Assembly: GCA_963751355.1 (NCBI GenBank)
Contig: CAVVVS010000044.1
Span: forward strand, 29,444 to 93,443
DNA: 64,000 nt
Direction: 5' to 3'
Source of the DNA: CAVVVS01 sp963751355
Lineage (GTDB): Bacteria > Bacteroidota > Ignavibacteria > Ignavibacteriales > Ignavibacteriaceae
Both the position numbers and the translations under genes were made by a program. The first letter of the stretch is position 1. Every line of letters starts with the position of its first letter. Under the pieces are notes generated by a model. That model did no database searches. It saw only the letters and a program-made list of their open reading frames with translations, and had not been told where the DNA came from. Below, in pieces: positions 7,156 to 16,123 of the stretch.

Positions 7156-9612
7156 CTAAGATTTTTTATTCCGGCTCTCGATTTGTTTAATTGCCCGCTC
7201 AGCGGTTTTAATCAACCGGTTGTTTGTTTCTGCTTTTACCCGCTCCTTAAGAAGCGGAATTACACTTTCATTACCTACTTTGCCAAGATCCATGTATGTA
7301 ATCATTCTTGCCCAAATGTAAGGATCATGTGCGTATTCTTTCAACAGAGATGCGGTCTCCGGTTTATTGACATCATTTCTACCAAATGAGAATAATGCCC
7401 TCAACCGCAGTCCGTTTGGTACTCCGTATTTTGAAAATTTAACAGCTGCTTGATAACCCTTTACCGAGTCAACCTTAATTAAGGCTGTCAATGCCGCACT
7501 CTTTATAATCTGCTGGTACGAATCGGTTTTTAATGCTTTCTGAATTTCCGGCATTGCATTAATAGAGTCAACTGCGGCTAAAGATGTAATTGCCGAGGCT
7601 CTCACAGAATAATTTTTACTTTCATTTAATTTGTGTTTTAAAAGATTTGCTACATCACCGTTTTTAAATTTAGCTAAAGAATTAATAGCACTCATCTGAA
7701 CCCTGTCATCTTTATCCTGCAATGCAGCAGTTAAAGCTTCCCTTGCATCTTTAGTTTCAAAATTTGCAAGGTTTTTTGCGCACTCACTTCTAACACCCCA
7801 GAAATTATCATCTCTCAAAGACGAACTTAAAGCCACAACCGGTTCGTGACCTTTCATCTTACCAAGTTGGTCAGCCGCCCACATTCTGCCCGTGGCATCG
7901 GGATCACTTTTTAACTGGTAGGCTAATTCATCAAGGGATTTCTTGAACTTCATTTCCTTTAATAAATAATGCCCTTCATCAAAATTTACCATTAAAGGTT
8001 TGTCCGGTACACTAAACGTAAATGAATTTTTTAACGAATCGACCCAAACAACTTTGTTTATTTTTTGAGATGGCGTAACAATGTAAATATTGACCGGCAT
8101 TTTATACACAGGTGTAAGACTGTCAACTTTCTGAGTTTGCTCAACATTCAAAGTCAGCATGTGAGTTCCGGAATCATAATTATAGTCAACATCAAATACC
8201 GGGTGACCGCCCTTGTACACCCATTCATCGAACAGCCAGTATAAATTCTGTCCCGTCGCTTCGGATATTGCATTTAAGAAATTGTGTGTATCAACATTTT
8301 GAAATTGAAATTTATGTACATAATATTTAATGGCTTTGAAAAACAACTTATCTCCCAAAACACCTCTTATCATATTCAAGATGGAAGCGCCGCGGGGATA
8401 AATATAAGTGCTGAACACATCATCCGGACTATTGTATCTTGCATAATAAGTTGCGTGACGCTGTCGTTTATCCGCGCGGATTACATTTTCATGATATCCA
8501 TGCATAAAATATTCGAAATATTGATCACCGTAAGCGTGTTTTTCGTACAAAGCGTCAAAGTAATCTGCAAACCCCTCGTTTAGCCACGAATTCATCCACC
8601 CCCGGCAGGTGAGTAAATCACCAAACCATTGATGAGCTGTTTCGTGTGCAACAAGACTGGTACTTGTTACATTCGGCTCTGCATTTTTACCGTGTAATGT
8701 TTGATCGGTTAGAGTAATTGCCGAAACATTTTCCATTCCGCCTTCGGTAAAATCAGTGACTGTGGAAAGAGAAAGTTTCTCCCATGGGTATTGATAGCCC
8801 GTTACACTTGAATAGAATTTTAAGATGTCCGGGAGCTGATGAAAATCCAGCATAGCATCTTTTGCATATTTCGGTTCAACATAATAGTATAGTGGAATCT
8901 TACCGTAATGATCTTTAACGATTTTAAATTTACCCGCTACAATAGAATTTAAATATACTACATGCGGCTTCGATTCAACCCAATGATAAGTTTTGGTTTT
9001 ATCTTTTTTATTTGTCGCAACATTTTTAAGAACTCCGTTTGCCACTACAACCCAATCAGCAGGCACTGTAGCGGTCAACTCGCTTGTCGAAAAATCATCC
9101 GGGTAGTCATGACATGGATACCAATACTGCGCATCTTCCGATTCGCTTTGACTCCATAATTGGGGTGTTCTATCAGGATATCCTTTATCCGGCAGTACGA
9201 AAAATATTCCTTTAGATGGTATTGTTGAGTACTCAACGGAATAGGTCAAAGTATCGTTTAAACCGTAAGCTTTGTCAAGATCAATTGTTAATATTTTTCC
9301 GTCATATTGGTATTTAAGTGCTTTATCTCCTAATGTGACTTTATCAATTTTCATATCAACTGCATTCAGGTGAACCGTATTGTAATTCTCTTGTAAGGGA
9401 ACGATTTTTTCGGTTGCAGTACCAAACACTTCTTTCTTTTTTATGTTGAAGTGAAAATTTAACGCTAAATGCACCATATGAAATTCTCGATTAGGATTGT
9501 GCCGCAATGGAGGTAATTTTGTTTTACCCATTCTACCCATTTGCTGAGCATTTGTCGAAAAAGAAATCAGTAAAATTGAAATGAAACAAGAATAGAAAAA
9601 TCTTTTTACCAT
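7156..9612 (-). CDS. Secreted M1-family zinc aminopeptidase with C-terminal HEAT repeats
   Basis: 818 residues with a signal peptide ('FFYSCFISILLISFSTNAQ'). The M1 catalytic domain has the exopeptidase motif 'GGMEN' (usually GAMEN) near residue 290, zinc site 'HETAHQW' near 323 and the third ligand in 'WLNEGFADYFDAL'. It should remove N-terminal residues from peptides outside the inner membrane. From about residue 560 to the end the sequence changes to repeated helical units ('VRSECAKNLANFETKDAREALTAAL', split; 'AINSLAKFKNGDVANLLKHKL') that read as HEAT-like repeats, replacing the canonical ERAP1-type C-domain. The strong ribosome site GGTGGAG precedes the ATG. It is a single-gene unit. Confidence 0.92.
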   Translation of the reverse strand: MVKRFFYSCFISILLISFSTNAQQMGRMGKTKLPPLRHNPNREFHMVHLALNFHFNIKKKEVFGTATEKIVPLQENYNTVHLNAVDMKIDKVTLGDKALKYQYDGKILTIDLDKAYGLNDTLTYSVEYSTIPSKGIFFVLPDKGYPDRTPQLWSQSESEDAQYWYPCHDYPDDFSTSELTATVPADWVVVANGVLKNVATNKKDKTKTYHWVESKPHVVYLNSIVAGKFKIVKDHYGKIPLYYYVEPKYAKDAMLDFHQLPDILKFYSSVTGYQYPWEKLSLSTVTDFTEGGMENVSAITLTDQTLHGKNAEPNVTSTSLVAHETAHQWFGDLLTCRGWMNSWLNEGFADYFDALYEKHAYGDQYFEYFMHGYHENVIRADKRQRHATYYARYNSPDDVFSTYIYPRGASILNMIRGVLGDKLFFKAIKYYVHKFQFQNVDTHNFLNAISEATGQNLYWLFDEWVYKGGHPVFDVDYNYDSGTHMLTLNVEQTQKVDSLTPVYKMPVNIYIVTPSQKINKVVWVDSLKNSFTFSVPDKPLMVNFDEGHYLLKEMKFKKSLDELAYQLKSDPDATGRMWAADQLGKMKGHEPVVALSSSLRDDNFWGVRSECAKNLANFETKDAREALTAALQDKDDRVQMSAINSLAKFKNGDVANLLKHKLNESKNYSVRASAITSLAAVDSINAMPEIQKALKTDSYQQIIKSAALTALIKVDSVKGYQAAVKFSKYGVPNGLRLRALFSFGRNDVNKPETASLLKEYAHDPYIWARMITYMDLGKVGNESVIPLLKERVKAETNNRLIKTAERAIKQIESRNKKS

Positions 9613-9755
9613 GTCTCCACCCTATGATAAGTAATATTTAACTCTATTAGATATGTTATTATAATTAATTAAATTATTGTATAATTGGTAAGTTTGTGTT
9701 GCTTTTCAGCACAATCTGAAGAAGTTATTGGATTTTATAATTCTAATAATCTCAG

Positions 9756-10559
9756 TTACTTTTTACTCATTCTAAAGGGATTATTTATCGGCAGGACAGG
9801 AGTTAAATCTTTGGAAAATTTATCTGCTTTGTACCGGATGTATTCTAAAAATAAGCCTGAAGGGGGAGCTGTGTATTTAGCCGGTTCATTAGTTTTATTT
9901 TCAAGATAGAATTTAAGATCATTACCGGTTAATTTTCCTCTGCCTATCTCAACTAAAACACCGATTATTCTCCTCACCATTTTCCATAAAAAATGGGATC
10001 CTGTAACTCTTATTAATATCAAATCTCCTTCCTCTCTTAATTCAATCTTTTCCAGCAAAACTTTTGTTGATTTTTCTTCTTTATCATCATCCGAAAAAGA
10101 AACAAAATCGTGCATGCCTTCAAGTAGCTTTGCGGCGTTATTCATTTTATTAAAATCGAGTTTATCTTTTATCCACCAAACAAAGTTTTTCCCGAATGAA
10201 GTTCTTCGTCTCGAAATTTGATAGAGGTATGTCCTGGAAACTGCATCGTGACGCGCATGGAACTTTTGATTAATTTTTTCGATTTCAAGAATATTTATAT
10301 CATAAGGGAGATTATCGTTGAATTTCATTCTTATTATTTGTGGGGCAAACATTGTTTTTACATCAAGATGGGCAACCTGGCAGAGGGCATGTACGCCGCT
10401 GTCGGTTCTCCCGGAACCCTGAATATCAAATATCTGATTATTAAATATTTTCGAAGCTGCAGTGAAAAGAGTTCCTTGAACTGTCTTAACATTATTCTGT
10501 CTTTGCCATCCGCTGTAGCGGGTTCCTTCATATTCTATATACAATTTAAATCGTGACAT
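9756..10559 (-). CDS. truA: tRNA pseudouridine synthase A
   Basis: 267 residues, normal for TruA, which isomerises uridines 38-40 of the tRNA anticodon arm. The catalytic aspartate is in 'GSGRTDSGVHAL' near residue 52. The N-terminal 'YEGTRYSGWQRQ' and C-terminal 'HFLWKMVRRIIGVLVEIGRG' are family hallmarks. It lies alone, downstream of queD/queE in the same direction with a 145-bp gap, so it may be co-transcribed with these other tRNA-modification genes. Confidence 0.96.
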   Translation of the reverse strand: MSRFKLYIEYEGTRYSGWQRQNNVKTVQGTLFTAASKIFNNQIFDIQGSGRTDSGVHALCQVAHLDVKTMFAPQIIRMKFNDNLPYDINILEIEKINQKFHARHDAVSRTYLYQISRRRTSFGKNFVWWIKDKLDFNKMNNAAKLLEGMHDFVSFSDDDKEEKSTKVLLEKIELREEGDLILIRVTGSHFLWKMVRRIIGVLVEIGRGKLTGNDLKFYLENKTNEPAKYTAPPSGLFLEYIRYKADKFSKDLTPVLPINNPFRMSKK

Positions 10560-10704
10560 ATGGCAGGCATTTCTATTTTTATCAATTACATTTATTCATT
10601 CAGAATTGGACACAGATCTACCTCGTGGAATAGTATTATCATTGTAAAATTGGCACCGAAATTTAAATTTATTCTACGGGGTGAACGGATTTTCACAAAT
10701 ATAA

Positions 10705-11121
10705 TTATCGGAGCGTAATTTCTTCTTCTGCGTAATCATCAGGAGTTTCGCAAACTCTTACCTTAACTTTTTTAATGTTAGACGGCAGATTTGCACTTTT
10801 TATTTCCTTTAAATAATATCGCGTTATATTTTCAACGGTTGATTGAAAATCAACAATTACTCTTTTTGAATTCATTTTTTCAAGGAACTCAATTACCGTT
10901 CTATCTTCTTGAAACGCCAAAAATGCATGATCCATCTTTTCAACCAGCGGTTCTATAACATCTTTCAGATGATAATAATCCATCACCATTCCGGATTCCA
11001 TTACATCGCCTTCAATTTCCACCAGCATTTTATATGAGTGACCGTGTATGTTTTTACATTTACCGAAGTGTTCAGGCAGGCGATGCCCCATTTCCCAATT
11101 GAATTCTTTTGCTATTTTCAT
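10705..11121 (-). CDS. queD: 6-carboxytetrahydropterin synthase QueD
   Basis: About 138 residues; converts dihydroneopterin triphosphate to 6-carboxy-tetrahydropterin in the queuosine precursor pathway. Zinc and catalytic residues are seen in 'MGHRLPEHFGKCKNIHGHSY' (His of GHRL, the two His of IHGH, catalytic Cys). I start it at the ATG 11119-11121 because that ATG overlaps the queE stop as TAATG; the longer reading (9 more residues) runs inside queE. The overlap implies translational coupling. C-terminal 'VCETPDDYAEE' is a normal end. Confidence 0.95.
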   Translation of the reverse strand: MKIAKEFNWEMGHRLPEHFGKCKNIHGHSYKMLVEIEGDVMESGMVMDYYHLKDVIEPLVEKMDHAFLAFQEDRTVIEFLEKMNSKRVIVDFQSTVENITRYYLKEIKSANLPSNIKKVKVRVCETPDDYAEEEITLR

Positions 11122-11759
11122 TAAACCCCTTTGGTTGTTGATTCCCAAATAAATTTATGCATCTGCAATTGAAATCTCACATTTAATTTATCTTCAATTA
11201 TCCAGTTAACAATATTGACAGGTTCAATCTTACCGAACACAGGTGAAAATAATATGATACTTTTCTCATCAAGATTATATTTTGCAATAATCTCCTTACT
11301 CCAATCGTAATCTTCCCTGCTGCCGATTACAAATTTCACCTCGTCAATTAGTTTTAAAGAATCTATATTTTCATACATATTCTTCTTTAGCATCCCGCTT
11401 GAAGGACACTTCAAATCCAAAATAATTTTAACGCGCGGATCTACTTCTTTTATCGAGAGACTTCCTCCTGTCTCCAGCATAACCTCATAACCTTCGCTGC
11501 ACAGCTTTTTCATTAGGTTAATACTTTCTTCCTGGAACAGAGGTTCTCCGCCGGTAACTTCCACCAAATTGCAGCCGAATTTTTCAATCTCAGACACTAC
11601 CTCGTCGATTGACATATCCTTACCTTCATAAAAAGCATATTCGGTATCGCAGTAGGTACATCTCAGATTACAATATGTCAATCTGATAAACACGCACGGC
11701 AAGCCAGCTTTTGTACTTTCACCCTGGATTGAAAAATATATCTCATTTACTTTTAACAT
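11121..11759 (-). CDS. queE: 7-carboxy-7-deazaguanine synthase QueE
   Basis: 212 residues. A radical SAM enzyme that contracts the QueD product to 7-carboxy-7-deazaguanine. The [4Fe-4S] motif CxxxCxxC is 'CNLRCTYC' near residue 30, preceded by 'FSIQGESTKAGLPCVFIRL', and the glycine-rich SAM strand is 'VEVTGGEPLFQ'. The length fits the compact QueE type. It is the first gene of the queE-queD pair. QueC and QueF are not in the window. I did not recognise a preQ1 riboswitch in the upstream 230 bases. Confidence 0.95.
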   Translation of the reverse strand: MLKVNEIYFSIQGESTKAGLPCVFIRLTYCNLRCTYCDTEYAFYEGKDMSIDEVVSEIEKFGCNLVEVTGGEPLFQEESINLMKKLCSEGYEVMLETGGSLSIKEVDPRVKIILDLKCPSSGMLKKNMYENIDSLKLIDEVKFVIGSREDYDWSKEIIAKYNLDEKSIILFSPVFGKIEPVNIVNWIIEDKLNVRFQLQMHKFIWESTTKGV

Positions 11760-11919
11760 TTTCTGGCATTTTCAATAATATTAGTTGCAAAATCGTCCAT
11801 AGCTTAAATGGCTCTTTTTTGTCACCGTTTTGTACGGAATATTGACTTTAGAGTCTACTGTTAAAATCATATATTGCATAACATACTATATATAAGATTT
11901 AAAATTACAAAACTAATAT

Positions 11920-11948
11920 TTGACATCAAACATATGATTGTATATATT
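11920..11948 (+). promoter_or_regulatory. Sigma-70-type promoter of rpsT
   Basis: A perfect -35 box TTGACA (11920-11925), a 17-bp spacer and TATATT (11943-11948) as the -10 box. Transcription would start near 11955, giving a leader of about 40 nt before the rpsT ATG. This is the clearest promoter in the window and shows that ordinary -35/-10 spacing is used here. Confidence 0.8.
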
Positions 11949-11994
11949 TAAGGTCAATTTTTACTAAAATTATCTATTATAAAGGTTTTTGAGG

Positions 11995-12258
11995 ATGGCT
12001 AATCATAAGTCTGCTAAGAAAAGAATTCGCTCCAACGAAAAGAAAAGAATGGTAAATAAAATGGCTGAGTCAAAAATAAAGACTCATGTTAAAAAAGTTC
12101 TTGCAAGTACCGATAAAGATGAAGCCGGGAAATTATACAAAGAAGCAGTTGCTTTGTTGGATAGAAGTACTACCAAAAGGAAAATTCATATCAATAATGC
12201 TTCACGGAAAAAAGCAGCTTTAACCAAACATATTAACAGTTTACAGGCTGCAAAATAA
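11995..12258 (+). CDS. rpsT: 30S ribosomal protein S20 (bS20)
   Basis: 87 residues, lysine/arginine-rich helical protein of the 30S body. The start 'MANHKSAKKRIRSNEKK' is the standard S20 N-terminus, so I use the ATG at 11995 and not the TTG six bases upstream. A GAGG directly precedes and an AAAGG lies 9 nt before the ATG. It is monocistronic, with its own promoter and terminator. Confidence 0.96.
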   Translation: MANHKSAKKRIRSNEKKRMVNKMAESKIKTHVKKVLASTDKDEAGKLYKEAVALLDRSTTKRKIHINNASRKKAALTKHINSLQAAK

Positions 12259-12383
12259 TTTTTGAATCTCTTCTAAAAAGGTGTTTGTTACTACAAAAAC
12301 TTTTAGCACAAGTTTTTTTCAAAAGTGAATTAGTGAAGGAAGTTTTTTAATTAGTACTCACTAATTGTGACCGTGTTATACTT

Positions 12384-12412
12384 AGGCTCTTCATCTTTGA
12401 AGAGCCTTTTTT
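12384..12412 (+). terminator. Rho-independent terminator of rpsT
   Basis: AGGCTCTTCA (12384-12393), loop TCTT, TGAAGAGCCT (12398-12407), then a run of six T. The stem is perfect. It lies about 125 bp past the rpsT stop, with an untranslated AT-rich tail between. Confidence 0.92.
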
Positions 12413-12435
12413 AATTTATAAAATGATTAGGGTTA

Positions 12436-13941
12436 TCAAATATCCTCAATAGCATCAATTCCTTCGGGCATCGGCAGGTAAAATTTAATCGGCTGAATAC
12501 TCCCATCCCTTTTAATCAGTTTATCTGCTCTCTTTTTTATCAGTACACTGTGTTCTATATGAACATCCTCTTCGATAATAGATCCGAAGATATAACTTGT
12601 ACCCTTGACCAGTACGTTTTTCCCGATCCTAAGCGGATATTCATCACTACCTGTCATATTCACACTCGATTCTATGCGAGCACTCTCCCCGATAACAATA
12701 TTACCTTTAATTATATCCCCCGAAAGGACCTCTACATTATCTCCTATCTTGAATGTTTGATCCGGAAAACACGATAGATGAACATTTTGACTGATTGACA
12801 CATTCTTACCAAAAATTACATTTCCGCTTACAAACACATTCTTATCGAGAGTAAGATTATAGTTTAATTTTACTCCCTTACCGATATGAACACCTTTACC
12901 GATTGTAATATCAAGAGGAATATTTTTTTGATCCATTTCCAAAATTTCATCAACCACACTTTGCTCAATGAAAAAATCATCCGGGTCGTCAATCTCTATT
13001 ATATCTTTCAATTTATCATATAACTGCCTTCTCGCCAACGCTTCCATTTCTTTCAGCACGGATTTATTGTTAAAACCCATTAAAACATATTGCTCTAACG
13101 GGCTAACTGCCGTTACCGAATAATTGCTTTTATTAAAGAGTGAAATTAAGTCTGTTATATAAATTTCCTTTTGAACATTATTACTCGATAAGCTATGTAC
13201 CAATTCTATTAGTTTTTTGTATTTAAAAGCATATACGCCTGAATTAAATTCATTATTATTTATCAGTTCCTCTTTGGTAAATGAATAAGTTTTGTTTTTG
13301 TATTCAACTTTGTAATTTTTACTGCCAGGAAGCGAAAGAATATCTTTATGCTCCATTATTTCTATTACTTTGCCATTATCTTCCCCGGAAGGATTACCCT
13401 TTTCGTCTTCGGATTTTACGCGGATTATTCTGCCGTAAAAATTATCTTTAGGGTCACCTTCATAAATGCCTGTCAGCACCATCATATCACTGCCTGATTT
13501 GAGAAAATTCTCCCGGAATTGTCTCATTGTTTCAGAATTAATTAATCCCATATCGCCGGGCAGAACGTAAACAATACCGTCAAATTTATCGCCGTTTAAT
13601 CTGTCAAGCGCAACTTGCACCGCATGCCCCGTGCCGTTCTGAGTTTCCTGAAAAGCAAATTTTGTCCTTTCTCTTTTTCCCACGACCTGCATAACATCTT
13701 TAGCTTTTATACCAACAACAACAATTGTGTTAATGCCGTCAATACCTTCCCTGCAAGCATTGCAAACCCTCTCAACTGTGGGCACTCCCCAAATTTTATG
13801 CAGCATTTTTGATTTTTGAGATTTAATTCTCTTTCCATGACCGGCGGCAAGAATAATTGCAACCTCTGGTATATCATGATTAATGTTTGATGATAATTCG
13901 TTAACTATCTCATGAATTTCTTTAATTTCGTTAGATGTCAT
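12436..13941 (-). CDS. GlmU-like N-acetylglucosamine-1-phosphate uridylyltransferase with left-handed beta-helix
   Basis: 501 residues. The nucleotidyltransferase half is clear: 'AIILAAGHGKRIKSQKSKML' near residue 28 and 'QNGTGHAVQVALD' near 102 are the UTP- and sugar-binding motifs of GlmU. From about residue 340 hexapeptide repeats ('IGKGVHIGKGVKLNYNLTL', 'GKNVLVKGTSYIFG') form a left-handed beta-helix. The helix is short, and I do not find the acetyl-acceptor region of E. coli-type GlmU ('NYDG..K' with catalytic His). It is therefore probably a uridylyltransferase only. GGAG lies 7 nt before the ATG. A second, alternative-type GlmU is at 44728-45996. Confidence 0.8.
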   Translation of the reverse strand: MTSNEIKEIHEIVNELSSNINHDIPEVAIILAAGHGKRIKSQKSKMLHKIWGVPTVERVCNACREGIDGINTIVVVGIKAKDVMQVVGKRERTKFAFQETQNGTGHAVQVALDRLNGDKFDGIVYVLPGDMGLINSETMRQFRENFLKSGSDMMVLTGIYEGDPKDNFYGRIIRVKSEDEKGNPSGEDNGKVIEIMEHKDILSLPGSKNYKVEYKNKTYSFTKEELINNNEFNSGVYAFKYKKLIELVHSLSSNNVQKEIYITDLISLFNKSNYSVTAVSPLEQYVLMGFNNKSVLKEMEALARRQLYDKLKDIIEIDDPDDFFIEQSVVDEILEMDQKNIPLDITIGKGVHIGKGVKLNYNLTLDKNVFVSGNVIFGKNVSISQNVHLSCFPDQTFKIGDNVEVLSGDIIKGNIVIGESARIESSVNMTGSDEYPLRIGKNVLVKGTSYIFGSIIEEDVHIEHSVLIKKRADKLIKRDGSIQPIKFYLPMPEGIDAIEDI

Positions 13942-14054
13942 AATAATCTCCTAATTAACCTTTACCTAATTAAAATAATGGAAAACTTTTTAAGTAACTT
14001 GAGTTGACTGTGCAGTAAAACAGAAAAACAATTCACTGCTAATTTTCACGGAAA

Positions 14055-16121
14055 CTATTCCTCTCTTTTTTGTTTTCTCTGCGTAAATAAATAATATAAA
14101 GCCAAATTAATGCCAAAAGTGAACCAAACCAGTGTGATTATTTCCTGGTCACCAAAATTATATTCGGTGAGACCTGAAACAAGGAAAGCACTAATACAGC
14201 CCAACACTCCCAGGGAATACGAAGAGATGAAAGGTTGATTCAGAACTTTTTTATATATTTTTATATCAATGATTATCATCTTAAAAATCATGTAACAAAA
14301 TGCTAAAAATCCAAATAATCCCAGAATAACTAATTCGTGAATAAAATTATTATGCATATGTCCTTGAATTTCTTTATCATAGTTATGCTTATATTTTTTG
14401 TACAATTTGGCAAGATCAATGTCACCCACACCAAAAACCGGATGATCACGGAACATTTTAAGCCCGGCAATCCATAATTCTATTCTGTTTATGTTTGATT
14501 CATTATAAAAATCAAAAATGCTTAGCAGCCTACTTCTTTTAACAAAAGTAAAGAAAAGTTTCCCGTCATTTTTATCAATACCAGATGGCTCAAATCTCAA
14601 TTTCCCTTTAAAAAGGATATTTATTTTATTTCCTACTGGATAGTGAAATTCATAAAAATCACCGTCCGAATTAGCTGCAAATAACCTGCCATGAGAAAAT
14701 CTCCAACTATATAGTCTACGGAGCGAATCATTTTGATCTAACAAAACAAGCCGTGACTGTTTAATATCCAAAAGTCTTAATCCTTTTTTATCGGAAACAA
14801 ATATTTTGTCATTCACAGGATAAATACGCTGTATAGTATATTTATCGGTGTATTGTATAGTTTGTTTTGAAGGAAGCTTTCCTTTTAGAGTTACAACCGA
14901 TATCTTGTTAGGAGGAGAAAGAAGAACCAAGCGGTTCGAGTCGGCAAAAATCTTTATATAACCTTTCAGAGCTCTATACCTAACCGTATCACTCAAATTC
15001 TCGGGATTTTTAAATACGGTAATCCCGCTGTCCTTATCATCAACATATAAGTAGTTATTTGCAATATCAAATGAAAAAGTAAAACCTACAGTAATAAATT
15101 CTTTCTTAAGTGAAAAATTATCTCCCGACTTTTTCAGAAGGAAAAATCTTGTTTCGATAGAAGTTCCAACGAAATAATTTTTGGTCCATTTTTTTAATCC
15201 GGTAATAGGAGCAGGAAGGTTTATTTTATTAATCAGAGTGGTATCTTTAAAAACCAGTAAACCGTTATTGAAATCGGATACAAATTCAGTATCTCCTTCG
15301 GATATGACACTCATAGCCCGTCCCTTGGTGTTCAAAGTATATTCTTTCTTTAATATAGATTTATTAAAGCTGTAAACTTCAAATATACTTTCGTTTTTTG
15401 AAACGAGAAAAAGTGCCGCAACGACCAGACATAATACGATAACCATTTTCCATTGTTTCTTAAATAGCAAAATGACAATTATTCCTGCTCCCACTCCTAT
15501 CCAGCCGGTCCTTTTATAAGTAGAAACTAAAGCAAGCAATGATATCAAGAATCCGAATATCAAAAATATTCTATTTCTCAAATTAACTTTTTCATTAATC
15601 ATAAACGCAAATAAGAACAGAACCGTAAAACTTGTAATCTCACCGACCGTAATCGGGTATTGGAAAATAGAAGGTCCCGATTGCTCTAAACTGTATAAAT
15701 TGTATATATAATATTTATATGCAAAAAACAGATAAATCAGTATGGTTATTAAAGAAGCTCCGATATATATTTTAAAATAAGTTTTAACTCGTTTAAAATC
15801 TGATGCGACAACTATTGATATATAAACAAGCGGAATTAATAGAGCTCTTTTTGAAAAATATAAATATGCTTGCGGATTATTTCCCGAAAAAATAGCCGAC
15901 AATAATTCGGCTGTAAGAAACCATATAAAAGCTATTTCAAGGCCAGTCTTCTTGAATTGATTTTCTCCGGTTAAAAAATAGCGGATAAGGATTAATAATA
16001 ATGCCCCGAAATAACCGATTTGGTTCACAAATATTGAGCTTGTAAGGCTCAATACAAACAATATCATAAAAAAGAATATTAAACGGTCGATTATTTTGAT
16101 TTGATTATCCGAAGTTTGCAT
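14055..16121 (-). CDS. O-antigen ligase family protein with beta-propeller-like insert
   Basis: 688 residues, far longer than the usual 400-450. Residues 1-240 are about eight to nine membrane helices. Residues about 529-688 hold the Wzy_C part: 'RSRLLSIFDFYNESNINRIE', 'GLKMFRDHPVFGVGDI' and the conserved 'GHMHNNFIHELV', followed by three more helices. Between them, residues about 255-528 (14538-15359) are soluble, with repeating strands ('LLVFKDTTLINKINL', 'YLYVDDKDSGITVFKNP', 'IFVSDKKGLRLLDI'), consistent with a beta-propeller placed in the large periplasmic loop. It is predicted to join polysaccharide to lipid A core or another acceptor. It is the last gene of the msbA/GT9 series, 2 bp after the ABC exporter gene. 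Confidence 0.85.
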   Translation of the reverse strand: MQTSDNQIKIIDRLIFFFMILFVLSLTSSIFVNQIGYFGALLLILIRYFLTGENQFKKTGLEIAFIWFLTAELLSAIFSGNNPQAYLYFSKRALLIPLVYISIVVASDFKRVKTYFKIYIGASLITILIYLFFAYKYYIYNLYSLEQSGPSIFQYPITVGEITSFTVLFLFAFMINEKVNLRNRIFLIFGFLISLLALVSTYKRTGWIGVGAGIIVILLFKKQWKMVIVLCLVVAALFLVSKNESIFEVYSFNKSILKKEYTLNTKGRAMSVISEGDTEFVSDFNNGLLVFKDTTLINKINLPAPITGLKKWTKNYFVGTSIETRFFLLKKSGDNFSLKKEFITVGFTFSFDIANNYLYVDDKDSGITVFKNPENLSDTVRYRALKGYIKIFADSNRLVLLSPPNKISVVTLKGKLPSKQTIQYTDKYTIQRIYPVNDKIFVSDKKGLRLLDIKQSRLVLLDQNDSLRRLYSWRFSHGRLFAANSDGDFYEFHYPVGNKINILFKGKLRFEPSGIDKNDGKLFFTFVKRSRLLSIFDFYNESNINRIELWIAGLKMFRDHPVFGVGDIDLAKLYKKYKHNYDKEIQGHMHNNFIHELVILGLFGFLAFCYMIFKMIIIDIKIYKKVLNQPFISSYSLGVLGCISAFLVSGLTEYNFGDQEIITLVWFTFGINLALYYLFTQRKQKREE

Positions 16122-16123
16122 GT

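Noticed and set aside
10645..10665. TGGCAC followed by AT-rich DNA as a sigma-54 promoter
   Set aside because: The -12 TTGC part is absent and it points into the end of queD.
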